From Treponema sp. (GTDB taxonomy: Bacteria > Spirochaetota > Spirochaetia > Treponematales > Treponemataceae), in NCBI GenBank assembly GCA_024402565.1, contig JAKSTM010000005.1, forward strand, positions 1 through 64,000: 64,000 nt of DNA, read 5' to 3'. A program made the translations under genes and the position numbers. Shown piece after piece: positions 15,148 to 24,871 of this stretch. Every line of letters starts with the position of its first letter. Within the stretch, counting starts at the first letter, position 1. The notes under the pieces are model-generated. The model had not been told where the DNA came from. It worked only from the letters and a program-made list of their open reading frames with translations, and searched no databases.

Positions 15148-16536
15148 ATGAAAAATAAAAGTCTTTTTTGCTCATTTATTTTATTTTCACTTTCAACATT
15201 CCTTTTTTGTGATGTTTTTTCCTTCAACGATTTACAGGAGAAACTAAAGGAAAATAATCCGGATATAAAAACCGTACAGGAAGAATATAACCGTTCAATA
15301 CTGGATTATAAAGATGCGCTTGCAGGAATGGGACCAAAAATCGATTTAACCATTTCCGGAACTTATATGGTAAATCCGCCTGTCGGAAGTCTGGCTGTAA
15401 ATATTGATGATATTATCAGCGCCGTAAACTGGCCCACAGGAACAAAACCTGCAGCAACCGGACAACGCATAAAGGTCTATGATGGGCTGGAAAATACTTA
15501 CTACAATTTTGGTCTCACTCTTGAACAACCTCTTTTTACATGGGGTAAGCTTCATAATGCAGCAAAACTTTACAAAGAAATCTCAAACATTCAGAAAATA
15601 AAATTGAATTACACTAGTCGTCAGCTAGAAACCGAACTGGAAACACGACTTGTTACACTATTTTATCTGAATAGAATCACGAATATTCTTGATGAAGAAA
15701 AACTCTATGCAGAAGAACTGGTTTCCTACTCAGAAGATGCTGAAAAATCAGGTATGCTGCTTCATCAGGATGTCGTTGACGCTAAAATACAAGCAAAAGA
15801 ATTAGATATCGCTCAGCAAGGTGTTTTTGAACAAATTACAAATCAGATTCTAGAACTCCAGCGAATTACAGGAATAGATAATCTTTTCCTGAATGAAATC
15901 AACTTTAATTTCGATGAAAACATAATCCCCGAAATAATGAAAAGAAATAATAATGAACTATTAGAAAAAGCATTAAGCGGAGATCAGGATTCCATAAAAA
16001 TGGCTACTCAGGCCAAAGTAATTCAGGATATGGCATTAAAAATTTCAAAAGGTGCTGTTTATTGGAAACCGGATGTTGGGATGGAAATGAGTGCCGGTTA
16101 TGGCGGACAGCGACTCCCTTTTGCAGAACCAAACTGGCGCAGAAAAGACGATTATTCCATTAACGTTTCAGTGGGAATTAAAACAACACTTTGGGATGGC
16201 GGAAAAAAATTAAATGCCGTTGCGCGAGACTACAGCAGTACTGCATCTGCACAAGTAAATGCAGAAGCAACTCGTTCTACAATCAGAAAAACAATGAACG
16301 AACAGTGGAATACAGCACAGGTTTGCTCTATGAAGATTGAATATCAGGATTTGAAAATCGAAACAGCGGATGCAAAAATCGAACACCAGGAAGTTCTGTT
16401 CAAAAATGGATACGGAAGTAAAGCGGATTTACTCAGTTCAAAAATCAACAAATGTACAGAAGAAATCACGAAACTTCAGCACGAACTTTCCCGTGCTGTT
16501 TCCTGTCTGACAATCAAATTCCTTGCAGGGGAATAA
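15148..16536 (+). CDS. TolC-family outer membrane efflux protein
   Basis: A 462-residue protein with a signal peptide (to about residue 22) and two similar halves. The halves are rich in long amphipathic helices with typical outer-membrane-efflux sequences such as N-P-D-I-K-T-V-Q-E-E-Y-N-R-S and G-Y-G-S-K-A-D-L-L-S-S-K-I-N. TolC proteins form trimeric exit ducts. No inner-membrane pump or adaptor gene is adjacent, so its partner is unknown. Its last codons form one arm of a hairpin with the convergent GGDEF/EAL gene. Confidence 0.85.
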   Translation: MKNKSLFCSFILFSLSTFLFCDVFSFNDLQEKLKENNPDIKTVQEEYNRSILDYKDALAGMGPKIDLTISGTYMVNPPVGSLAVNIDDIISAVNWPTGTKPAATGQRIKVYDGLENTYYNFGLTLEQPLFTWGKLHNAAKLYKEISNIQKIKLNYTSRQLETELETRLVTLFYLNRITNILDEEKLYAEELVSYSEDAEKSGMLLHQDVVDAKIQAKELDIAQQGVFEQITNQILELQRITGIDNLFLNEINFNFDENIIPEIMKRNNNELLEKALSGDQDSIKMATQAKVIQDMALKISKGAVYWKPDVGMEMSAGYGGQRLPFAEPNWRRKDDYSINVSVGIKTTLWDGGKKLNAVARDYSSTASAQVNAEATRSTIRKTMNEQWNTAQVCSMKIEYQDLKIETADAKIEHQEVLFKNGYGSKADLLSSKINKCTEEITKLQHELSRAVSCLTIKFLAGE

Positions 16537-16549
16537 AAATTATTCCCCT
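16527..16549. terminator. Hairpin made by the two convergent coding ends
   Basis: Perfect 10-bp arms AGGGGAATAA / TTATTCCCCT with loop AAA. Each arm is the last two codons plus stop (G-E-stop) of the gene on that strand. It could end transcription in both directions, although neither side has a long T-run. Confidence 0.55.
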
Positions 16550-18510
16550 CTCATCATCTTTTCGTATTCAATTACAGACATCGGTTTATAGTAATAGAAG
16601 CCCTGCACATAATTCAAACCGATGTTTTTAATCACGTTTATCTGGTCCTCTGTTTCTACACCTTCAGCAATTACTGAAAGCTTCATCTTATGAGACATAT
16701 TCAAAACGCTTTCGATGATATCAACGCCTTTTTCGTAATTTGTATTATTCAGATCAAAGAATTTAATGTCCATTTTTAGAACATCGGCCTGAAGATCCTT
16801 CAACATATTTAATGACGAATAACCGCTTCCGAAATCATCAATAAGAACTTTAAATCCAGCGGCACGAAGTTTCTGTACCACATTTTTCAGTCCACGTGTA
16901 TCTTCCACAAAAGCGCTTTCAGTAATTTCTATTTCCAGGTATTTCCGGTCAATCTGATATTTTTGGACAAGATTTTCAAAGATTTCTGGAACATCAACAG
17001 AATCAATATCGATGCGGGAAACGTTCACCGAAACCGGGGCAATATCAAGACTTTCATCCATCCATTTTTTTATGGTCTCGCAAACCAGTTCCCAAATGTA
17101 CATATCAACACGAGTAACAAGCCCATTTTTTTCAATAATTGGAATAAACTCTGCTGGCGGAATCAAACCACGCTTTTTGTGAAGCCATCTAACCAAGGCT
17201 TCAGAACCAACAATTTTTTTATCTGAAACTGAATATTTTGGTTGAAGATAAAATGTGAATTCGTGTTCCAACAATGCACGTTCAACCTCAGGCGCTATCT
17301 GAAGTTCATGCTCAATATCAGAAAGCATATCTTTCTGGAACCAGCAAATTTGTTCCTGATAATTTCCAAGAATACGCTCAACTGCGGTTATTGCAGAGTC
17401 CATTGCATCGCGAATGTCATATTTTTCACCAACAATGCAACAGGCGCCAAATGCCATACGGAAACCTTCAATTCCGTCGAATTTAGCAAGAATTTCGGAA
17501 ATCCCGCGCATCAAGTAATCTATCACAACAGGCTGATTATCCAAAATAATAAAGAAATTATCCGCGCCTGCATAACCAGAAACCGTATCAAACATACGAT
17601 CCATTTCCAAAAGGAACACTGAAATACGCTTTATCAGTTTGTCTCCTTCCGGACGGCCATACCATTTGTTAAAAAGTCGGAAATGCTCCACGTCCATAGC
17701 GATAACACACAAATCACTTTGAGCACGTTCATTTACATATTCTTCCGCGTGAGCTACAAAACCACGACGTGTATAAAGACCTGTAAATGAGTCAATTTCT
17801 TCCGAAGCATTAAGTTTTCTAACATCTTGAGTGGTATTCTTTATGTGATATAACGCAAGAATTATCTGATCCTTACTTCCAACATATTCTTCTGGAACTA
17901 AAGTTACAGTCACTTCATCCCAAGAACCAACTGCATTTTTTTCACGATATGTATTTACCAGAGGAATTGTCGTTTCTGCCATTTTTCGTGGCAAAAGTTT
18001 CAAATCCCAGAAATTACGGAATTTCTGAACGTCATTTGGATTAATAGAAGTTTTTTCCAGACGATTTACCAGACTTTCAAAAGATTCAACATTATACTCA
18101 ACAGACGAAATATTCTCTTCACGATGCAAATAACGATACTTATTTTGTGAAAGGTTTATTTCCAGAAAATAATCACAAGCCGGTAAAAAAGCCATGCGTT
18201 CCATAAGGCTTTTTTCGCTATTTAAAACCTGACGACAAGTAACCAGATTAATGGTTCCAAAATCAGGTAAATCAATCTTTGCATGTGAAGACGACAAAAA
18301 GAGATTCAGAGTTTTACTAAATAAATTAAAAGATGCAGCATCTGTCGATTTTACAGGACATCTTTCGCAGGGCGAAGAACGGTCATTAAAAATCTTATAA
18401 CAAAAGTCACCTTTCTTCACACCGGGAATGACTGAGGCCATTTTGTTATTATACGAAACAAGCCTGTAATCACTATCGATTGCATAAACCAGCGAGTCAA
18501 AATTTTCCAA
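16540..18510 (-). CDS. PAS-GGDEF(degenerate)-EAL cyclic-di-GMP phosphodiesterase candidate
   Basis: A 656-residue signalling protein with a TTG start and AAAGGTG upstream. An N-terminal PAS-like sensor contains a C-x2-C pair (S-P-C-E-R-C-P). The GGDEF domain (about 235-400) has A-G-A-D-N where G-G-D-E-F is expected, so it should not make cyclic-di-GMP. The EAL domain (about 410-650) keeps S-E-A-L-V-R-W, N-V-S, I-E-I-T-E-S, I-D-D-F-G-S-G-Y-S-S and A-E-G-V-E-T, so it is probably an active phosphodiesterase. No membrane segment is visible. Targets unknown; motility is a usual output. Confidence 0.88.
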   Translation of the reverse strand: MENFDSLVYAIDSDYRLVSYNNKMASVIPGVKKGDFCYKIFNDRSSPCERCPVKSTDAASFNLFSKTLNLFLSSSHAKIDLPDFGTINLVTCRQVLNSEKSLMERMAFLPACDYFLEINLSQNKYRYLHREENISSVEYNVESFESLVNRLEKTSINPNDVQKFRNFWDLKLLPRKMAETTIPLVNTYREKNAVGSWDEVTVTLVPEEYVGSKDQIILALYHIKNTTQDVRKLNASEEIDSFTGLYTRRGFVAHAEEYVNERAQSDLCVIAMDVEHFRLFNKWYGRPEGDKLIKRISVFLLEMDRMFDTVSGYAGADNFFIILDNQPVVIDYLMRGISEILAKFDGIEGFRMAFGACCIVGEKYDIRDAMDSAITAVERILGNYQEQICWFQKDMLSDIEHELQIAPEVERALLEHEFTFYLQPKYSVSDKKIVGSEALVRWLHKKRGLIPPAEFIPIIEKNGLVTRVDMYIWELVCETIKKWMDESLDIAPVSVNVSRIDIDSVDVPEIFENLVQKYQIDRKYLEIEITESAFVEDTRGLKNVVQKLRAAGFKVLIDDFGSGYSSLNMLKDLQADVLKMDIKFFDLNNTNYEKGVDIIESVLNMSHKMKLSVIAEGVETEDQINVIKNIGLNYVQGFYYYKPMSVIEYEKMMRGE

Positions 18511-18635
18511 TTAAGTTAACACCTTTTTTAAATTTAAAAAGATTATAACATAATTATCGGCAAATATAACAAAATTTTTTATAATTTCTACAAAAATAAA
18601 GTTTTTTTTCTATGCTATAAGGTATACTTATACTT

Positions 18636-19088
18636 ATGACTAATGAGATTATTGTTTATACAGATGGCGGATGTTCCGGAAACCCTGGTCCTGGAGGATG
18701 GGGCATAGTTGTAATTGCTGATGGTCAGGAAAAACAGCTTTCTGGTGGAGAAAAAAATACAACAAATAACCGCATGGAGCTTTCTGCTGCCATTGCCGCT
18801 CTTTCTGTAATTAAAAATACACCTCAGTTCGCTGGACGCCCAGTGAAAGTAAATATCGACAGTCAGTATGTAAAAAATGGAATAACCACCTGGATAAAAG
18901 GCTGGAAAGCAAAAGGTTGGAAAACCGCCAGTAAAGACCCAGTAAAAAACCAGGATTTATGGATGATACTCGATGAACTGAATTCTTCTCTTTCTGTGGA
19001 ATGGAATTGGGTAAAAGGTCATGCTGGAATCAAATACAACGAAATCTGTGACAGCCTTTGCCAGATTGAAATAAAAAACAACAAATAA
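18636..19088 (+). CDS. rnhA: Ribonuclease HI
   Basis: A 150-residue RNase HI that removes RNA from RNA-DNA hybrids. The active-site set is complete: D in Y-T-D-G-G-C-S-G-N-P-G-P-G-G-W, E in N-N-R-M-E-L, D in I-D-S-Q-Y-V, and the last D in N-E-I-C-D-S-L within the W-V-K-G-H-A-G region. TATACT lies seven bases before the ATG and AAGG is too far to act as a ribosome binding site, so it may be leaderless. Confidence 0.95.
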   Translation: MTNEIIVYTDGGCSGNPGPGGWGIVVIADGQEKQLSGGEKNTTNNRMELSAAIAALSVIKNTPQFAGRPVKVNIDSQYVKNGITTWIKGWKAKGWKTASKDPVKNQDLWMILDELNSSLSVEWNWVKGHAGIKYNEICDSLCQIEIKNNK

Positions 19089-19151
19089 TCATTTTTTTAA
19101 ATATTTTCATTTTGTTTGCATATTTTGTATTTAAAAATAAATACTATTTGT

Positions 19152-20039
19152 GTGGGCAAAACGAAAAAGAAACTTTGGTTTTCATGGTTCATCCTGATTT
19201 CTATTACATTATTAAACATACTCGCCTGTTCTTTGGGAGAAAGTTTTTCGCCCGAAGAACAAATATCTTTTTATCTGCCAGCCTGGCCGCCCACAAAGAA
19301 TTCTGATTTATACCCCGATCTTTCAGGCTGGCAGATTTCTTTTTTAGGGGAAAACTACTCCGAAAGTTTTTATTTGCCTGCAGAGACAGAATCATTTTCC
19401 CATGTTGTTTCAAAGAATGATGTACTTTTTATTCAAGCAATTCCTATTACGCTTTGGGGAAAATCGACAATTGAAACAATCTTCTTTGAACCAGCTGGTT
19501 CTGTATATCCCTCTCTTTGTAAAAACAATACAGTCGAACTGACTTGGGAAGATGGTTTCACAGCAAAACTTGGGACATACCTGTATAAATACTGTGAAAG
19601 CCATTCTATGCAGAAAGAGCGAACAAAAAACTTTCTTTCTCACATTAACTGGAGAAAACTTTCCGCTAAAATACATGACAATAGTAATTCAGAACAGAAC
19701 TTCTATAATCCATGGAAACTGGATTTTCCGAAAACTGTAAATTCTTTAAGCACAGGAACCTTTAATGCAGTAAAATTAAATATAAAACCAGCTTTTGAAG
19801 ACTCCGAATCATTTTCCGATTTCATTCTTTCTTCCTACATCCCGGAAAACAACCAGATTCATGAAAAAAAGGTCCTTCCAATTTATGAAAACTCTGAAAA
19901 TAGGTTCATGATTTCAGAAAATCAAATGATTATTATAAAATCAGAAAATGGAAAAAAACATTCAGCAATAACTGTCTTTATGCCGAGAAAAATAGATAGA
20001 GACAGTCTATGCAAAAAAAATTTGAACGATTTTTACTGA
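19152..20039 (+). CDS. Putative lipoprotein of unknown function
   Basis: 295 residues from a GTG at 19152; a TTG at 19116 is possible but would put the signal peptide too far inside. The start is M-G-K-T-K-K-K-L followed by a hydrophobic stretch and the lipobox N-I-L-A-C, so a lipid anchor is likely. No family is recognised. It begins a run of five genes on one strand and overlaps the next by 31 nt, suggesting co-translation. Confidence 0.65.
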   Translation: MGKTKKKLWFSWFILISITLLNILACSLGESFSPEEQISFYLPAWPPTKNSDLYPDLSGWQISFLGENYSESFYLPAETESFSHVVSKNDVLFIQAIPITLWGKSTIETIFFEPAGSVYPSLCKNNTVELTWEDGFTAKLGTYLYKYCESHSMQKERTKNFLSHINWRKLSAKIHDNSNSEQNFYNPWKLDFPKTVNSLSTGTFNAVKLNIKPAFEDSESFSDFILSSYIPENNQIHEKKVLPIYENSENRFMISENQMIIIKSENGKKHSAITVFMPRKIDRDSLCKKNLNDFY

Positions 20040-21184
20040 TTTTATGCTTGTACAGCCTATTTTTCTCGTTTTTTTCCTGTAAGAAAAAAAATAATCTAGT
20101 TGATACAAGCATTATAGAGATTTCAAATGAACAAAATACAAAACCTCACCAATGGTATGCGTTTTCTCAAACAGGATTCACAACTGTAAGTCTTCCACAA
20201 AACGCACCTGCTGTCCCACAAAAACCATGGACAGAAGCAATACGCATTTCATCCGCTAATTCCGCAAGCGCAGAAGACGGAACAATTCAAAACGCTTTCT
20301 TAATTGTAAATAGACTTGGAATTCTTTCTGTTTCCGGCGATAACATAGAGTTAAATAAAGACACCACTTTGTTTTCAGAACGAACAGCCGGAAATCTTGT
20401 TTTTGTTAACGGTACTCCAGTATATTCCTTATACAAAAGTACTTTCTTTAATTCTAATCTACAGGATAATCAGCATCCTTTTCTGGTTCAATTTGACCCG
20501 ATTTCAAAAATTTCCTATCCGCTTGTGAACTGTGATAATCTCACTTCAAACAAAGCTTGTGAGGTTACAGACTTTATCTGGGACGGGCGAACCTGGTTCT
20601 GCTGCATAAAAAGTGAAGAAGATGCAAAAACTGATTTTTCTTATATAAAATGGACATCAAATATTCCTTTACTAAATCAAAGTCCAGCCGTTGCCTCATC
20701 AAATATTTCTATTGTTGAAAGTGACGCCGATTCTTTCCGAAAAGAAAGAGAACCTCTTGCCTTTTCCAAAGCCCCTGACAGAATTAAAAAACTTTTAAAT
20801 GGGATGGCATCTACCGTACCTTTCAATCTGACTTGTATGACAGCCGGCGGAACCTCTCCACGACTTTATTCAAATGTGGCAAAAGAAAATGAGGAAGCAC
20901 TACTGGCATATGGTGTAGTTGCAGAATCTTGGAGCGGTATTCTTTTCCAGGACGGGACCCTTTATGTAGAAGGTGCTTTAGATGGGCGGCGTATTCTGAG
21001 ACGAGGAAAACCAGTTGCTTTAAGACTGCCACGTCTTCCATATGGCTTTAATTACACAAGCTTCATAATTTCCGGTGCAACTCTTTATGCGGCCTGGGAA
21101 GAAAGCGATTTTTATATGACTTCAAGAAGTGGTTTTATCACTGTTGATTTAGACAAAACTCTATACACAAAAATAACAAGCTAG
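20009..21184 (+). CDS. Putative lipoprotein of unknown function
   Basis: A 391-residue protein. A short basic N-terminus, a hydrophobic segment and S-F-F-S-C give a lipoprotein signal. The body has repeated aromatic/beta patterns (for example D-F-I-W-D-G-R-T-W-F-C-C and G-I-L-F-Q-D-G-T-L-Y-V-E-G) that could be beta-propeller-like; this is a guess from pattern only. It overlaps the previous gene by 31 nt. Confidence 0.65.
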   Translation: MQKKFERFLLILCLYSLFFSFFSCKKKNNLVDTSIIEISNEQNTKPHQWYAFSQTGFTTVSLPQNAPAVPQKPWTEAIRISSANSASAEDGTIQNAFLIVNRLGILSVSGDNIELNKDTTLFSERTAGNLVFVNGTPVYSLYKSTFFNSNLQDNQHPFLVQFDPISKISYPLVNCDNLTSNKACEVTDFIWDGRTWFCCIKSEEDAKTDFSYIKWTSNIPLLNQSPAVASSNISIVESDADSFRKEREPLAFSKAPDRIKKLLNGMASTVPFNLTCMTAGGTSPRLYSNVAKENEEALLAYGVVAESWSGILFQDGTLYVEGALDGRRILRRGKPVALRLPRLPYGFNYTSFIISGATLYAAWEESDFYMTSRSGFITVDLDKTLYTKITS

Positions 21185-21197
21185 GAGATATTTATAA

Positions 21198-21821
21198 TTG
21201 AAAAAAGCTAAATATATTTTCGCCTTTCTCCTTATTTTTCTCTCCACTCAAGCCTTGGTTGCCCGCTCGTTAGATTATTTCTTTACCATGCCTACTTCAT
21301 TTTATTATAACAACGGAGATAAACAACACAGCGCACCTTCGCCTATTGTCTTTAATCCGGGATTTGGAATTATCTGGCCAAATGAAGGATTTATTTCTAT
21401 AGAACCTTCACTAAATTTCTATTATTCCTACTACTTATGGTATGACGGAAGAGCTCTTCCTGCAGAGATTGAAAACAGAACTTCCACAACCCTTTCGTTT
21501 ATGCTGGATATTCCGGCTGTATTCACTCTACCTATAAATACTACAAAGTTAAAACTGGATATTGGTGCATCTATGCTTATGCGATTTGGATGGCTCTCTA
21601 ATGGAGCAAACGAAGCACAAGATGTAGAAATGATAAATCACTATTTCTGGTCACAAGCCAGATTCCTTTACCTTTCAGGCGGAATAACCTGGATGGTGGG
21701 ATTACCATCAAAAACAAAGTTTGGGCCTTTTGCGAAGTTCTATCTTCCATTGGGTTCATTAATAGCAAACGAAGAACTGAATGGTATGATTATATCAGCA
21801 GGTCTGAAAGTTTCGTTTTAA
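21198..21821 (+). CDS. Putative secreted or outer membrane protein
   Basis: A 207-residue protein that starts at TTG, with AGGAG upstream. A signal peptide ends near A-L-V-A-R. The mature part alternates aromatic and polar residues (F-N-P-G-F-G-I-I-W-P-N-E-G-F, L-N-F-Y-Y-S-Y-Y-L-W-Y) and ends G-L-K-V-S-F, a terminal Phe pattern common in beta-barrels. No named family recognised. Confidence 0.6.
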   Translation: MKKAKYIFAFLLIFLSTQALVARSLDYFFTMPTSFYYNNGDKQHSAPSPIVFNPGFGIIWPNEGFISIEPSLNFYYSYYLWYDGRALPAEIENRTSTTLSFMLDIPAVFTLPINTTKLKLDIGASMLMRFGWLSNGANEAQDVEMINHYFWSQARFLYLSGGITWMVGLPSKTKFGPFAKFYLPLGSLIANEELNGMIISAGLKVSF

Positions 21822-21830
21822 GGAAAAAAT

Positions 21831-23243
21831 ATGGAAGACAACGCAAATTTCACAGAAGAACTTCAGAAAAAAATCCTCCAGAAAACTGACTGGTACAATA
21901 ACACAGAATTTATTCGCATGCTTGAAAAATACAGACTTCTTTATTCCTGTGTCAAAAATCTTTACGATCTTCTGATTCAAAAAAACATCATCCAAGTTGA
22001 TCCATACAGATTCGATAAAAAGATTTCGGAAATCACTGTTCCAGAAACAGGGCCGTTTAACGAAAATGACAAAAGCATTGTAATCGGAACACGTTTTTCT
22101 GATTATTACTCTATGCTCGATTTCGTTTGCACTTACACACGTTTCAGCGTTGATAATATAAATCTTCCTAAAATTAAAAAACTTCAGGAATTAAACACTT
22201 GTTTCAACTGGGAAGAAATGTCTTCCAACAGTACAAAACCAAATACCCGCGGACTATATTTAATGATTAACGAAGCCCGCGCAAATTCTCCTCAGATTGT
22301 TCAAAGTATGGTGAACGACCATATGTCACGTTGTTCACAAACTGTAGCTGAAATCAACCAGATGCTAAATCAATTAATTCGTTTTCAACGCGAGTTATAC
22401 AAGCTTACAATCAGAAAAGATTTACTGGAACATCCTTCATTCAATACAGAAAAAGCAATGGAATCTTCAGAAAACGAACTTTCTGAAATAAAAAGAATCT
22501 TTGCTGAAGCCATGGGTAAAAAACCTTTTTATACTGAACTTGTAAATGAAATAATTAACGAAGACCAAGCCCCAAATAAAAATGCTCTTAGAGCAGAAGT
22601 AATGGCTAAACTGGAGATTAAAGATACAGTTAAAAAGGCAGTAAAAAAATCAATAGACACAAAAGAACTCCTTATGAATTCAGTTTTAGTTCTTGGCGCT
22701 CTTCCGCCAACCTATCACTCTTTCATAGAAAAGATGGAAGTCAACAACAAACTGCTTCATACAAAAAATAATTCATTCTTTAGTAAATTATTGGATGCTT
22801 TACGAAAAGCATTTGGCATTCGGAAGAATACTGAGATCCTTAAAGTTCCTTTTATGGACCCTGTAACCAAACATAAGACAACAAAAGAAATCCAGCTGGA
22901 TAAAATTTTGAGTGATATAAATAAAAAGGAAAGACTTTATTCTGGAATTGCAGCAAAAGGAAGTGAATATTCAAAAATCCAGGCTGCCAGTGAAGATCAG
23001 ATTCTTTCTTTTCTGGGAAAACAGATTTCCGAAAATCAGAATATGTATAATACCATTGCTGCCTTAGATGATTACTTTAAAACTGCAGTTGCGCCTAATG
23101 ACAGACCAAAAGTAAAAGGAATGAAACTTGATCTGGATACAATGCGTAACACAATAATCAACTGCAATAAAAAACGCGGTGAATATCAGGCTTTTATTGA
23201 AGAAGCCGAACAAATGAAAAAACTTGGAATTGAAAATGATTAA
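21831..23243 (+). CDS. Conserved-looking cytoplasmic protein of unknown function
   Basis: A 470-residue, charged, mostly helical protein with no signal peptide or membrane segment. AAGGA precedes the ATG. It sits in tight order between an outer-membrane-like protein and a peptide-binding protein, overlapping the latter by eight bases, so it is probably part of the same transcript. I do not recognise a domain. Confidence 0.7.
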   Translation: MEDNANFTEELQKKILQKTDWYNNTEFIRMLEKYRLLYSCVKNLYDLLIQKNIIQVDPYRFDKKISEITVPETGPFNENDKSIVIGTRFSDYYSMLDFVCTYTRFSVDNINLPKIKKLQELNTCFNWEEMSSNSTKPNTRGLYLMINEARANSPQIVQSMVNDHMSRCSQTVAEINQMLNQLIRFQRELYKLTIRKDLLEHPSFNTEKAMESSENELSEIKRIFAEAMGKKPFYTELVNEIINEDQAPNKNALRAEVMAKLEIKDTVKKAVKKSIDTKELLMNSVLVLGALPPTYHSFIEKMEVNNKLLHTKNNSFFSKLLDALRKAFGIRKNTEILKVPFMDPVTKHKTTKEIQLDKILSDINKKERLYSGIAAKGSEYSKIQAASEDQILSFLGKQISENQNMYNTIAALDDYFKTAVAPNDRPKVKGMKLDLDTMRNTIINCNKKRGEYQAFIEEAEQMKKLGIEND

Positions 23244-24870
23244 TAAAAAAAACATTCTTGCTTTCTTAATTTTTGGAATTCTCCTTTCACCTGTTTTCTC
23301 TCAACGATTTTTAGACGAAAACGATGAGGTTGAAGATTTACTGGCAGAAGAATTATCTGACAATCTTCTGGAAGCCAGTAAATATGTTATGACTGTAATT
23401 GAATCTTCACAGCCACATGACTTAAATCCAAGAACATCAAGCTATGTTTCTGATGCACAGATTTTTACAGGAATTTACGAAGGCCTTTTTTCTTACGATC
23501 CAAATTCCCTGAATCCAGTCCCTGCGATCTGTGAAAAATATAAAATTTCCCGTGACAAGAAACGATGGACATTTTACCTTCGCTCAAATGCAAGATTTTC
23601 TGACGGCTCAAATATTACCGCTGAAGATGTTAGAAATTCCTGGCTTAGTTTAATAGCAACTCCAGATGCACCTTATGCTTCTATGCTTGATATTATTTCC
23701 GGTGCTGCAGAATATAGAACAGGAACCGGAAGTGCCGAAGATGTAAAAATCACAGTAGTATCACCAACTACTGTTTCTATTCGCTTAAACAAACCAGCCA
23801 GCTATCTCCCAAGTCTTTTATGTCACGCTGCTTTCTCGATTACTCATAGAATACCGACAGTTTTTTCTGGTGCTTATTCAATCGGCGATATAAAACCCAA
23901 CCAGATTATTCTTGAGAAAAATGAGTTTTATTGGGACTCGGAAAACGTTCAATTAAAAATGATTTGTTTCTTCCAATCATTAGGAAATGAAGAAAATACA
24001 CAGTTTTACAACACTGGATTTGCTGAATGGATTACCTCTTACGATGTAAACACAAACAAACTTTTAAAACCTGGTGACATAAAACTGAATGCAGAATTTG
24101 GAACTGAATATATGTTCTTTAAAGATTCTTCGAAGAAACCCGCAAATTCAAAAACTAGCCCTGTGTGGGATATGCCAGAATTCAGGTTGGCTGTTTTAGA
24201 AGCAATGCCATGGGACATTCTTAGAGGCAATTCTTATGTACCTGCACCAACTTTTGTTTATCCTTTATCCGATTATCCTGAAGTAGAAGGTTTTTCATAC
24301 ACAGATCCTGACGAAGCAAAACTTCTGATGATGGATGCCAGAAACCTGGCAGGATTAAGTCAGAACGAAAGGATTCCACTTATTATGGATTTATCTGAAG
24401 GTACTATGAATGAAGCATCCATTACTGCCGTAAAAGAAGCTTTAGATCCGCTTGGTATTGATGTTCAGATTAATTTACTTTCCTACAACGGTTACTTTGA
24501 ACACATCAAAAAATGTGATGCAGATATTGTTTCCTATAACTGGATTGGTGACTTTGCAGATCCATTAGCATTCCTTGAACTATTCCGCGGGGATTCTACA
24601 ATGAACGAAAGCGGATGGAAAAACAAAGACTTTGATAGACTCATCGATGAAGCTTCAGGAATTTCTGGAAAAGAAAGATTTGAACGCCTTGCCCAGGCAG
24701 AAAAAATTCTTCTGGACAGCGGCATGGTTATTCCACTGATTCACCCAATTTCCATGACCATAATCAGCACAGAAGAAATCGGCGGGTGGTATCCAAATGC
24801 TTTTAATATCCACCCGCTGAAATATCTTTACAAGAAAAATGTAAAGCCAGATTTAACAAACTGCTTCTAA
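23236..24870 (+). CDS. Extracellular solute-binding protein, family 5 (peptide-binding)
   Basis: 544 residues from the ATG that overlaps the previous stop region; a TTG 12 nt upstream is less likely. After a signal peptide (cut near V-F-S-Q) come the SBP_bac_5 features: D-L-N-P-R near the start, Y-E-G-L-F, W-T-F-Y-L-R, F-S-D-G-S-N-I-T-A-E-D-V and the late W-I-G-D-F-A-D-P segment. It lacks a lipobox, and no permease is adjacent, so it may be an orphan binding protein or serve a transporter elsewhere. Confidence 0.85.
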   Translation: MINKKNILAFLIFGILLSPVFSQRFLDENDEVEDLLAEELSDNLLEASKYVMTVIESSQPHDLNPRTSSYVSDAQIFTGIYEGLFSYDPNSLNPVPAICEKYKISRDKKRWTFYLRSNARFSDGSNITAEDVRNSWLSLIATPDAPYASMLDIISGAAEYRTGTGSAEDVKITVVSPTTVSIRLNKPASYLPSLLCHAAFSITHRIPTVFSGAYSIGDIKPNQIILEKNEFYWDSENVQLKMICFFQSLGNEENTQFYNTGFAEWITSYDVNTNKLLKPGDIKLNAEFGTEYMFFKDSSKKPANSKTSPVWDMPEFRLAVLEAMPWDILRGNSYVPAPTFVYPLSDYPEVEGFSYTDPDEAKLLMMDARNLAGLSQNERIPLIMDLSEGTMNEASITAVKEALDPLGIDVQINLLSYNGYFEHIKKCDADIVSYNWIGDFADPLAFLELFRGDSTMNESGWKNKDFDRLIDEASGISGKERFERLAQAEKILLDSGMVIPLIHPISMTIISTEEIGGWYPNAFNIHPLKYLYKKNVKPDLTNCF

Positions 24871-24871
24871 A

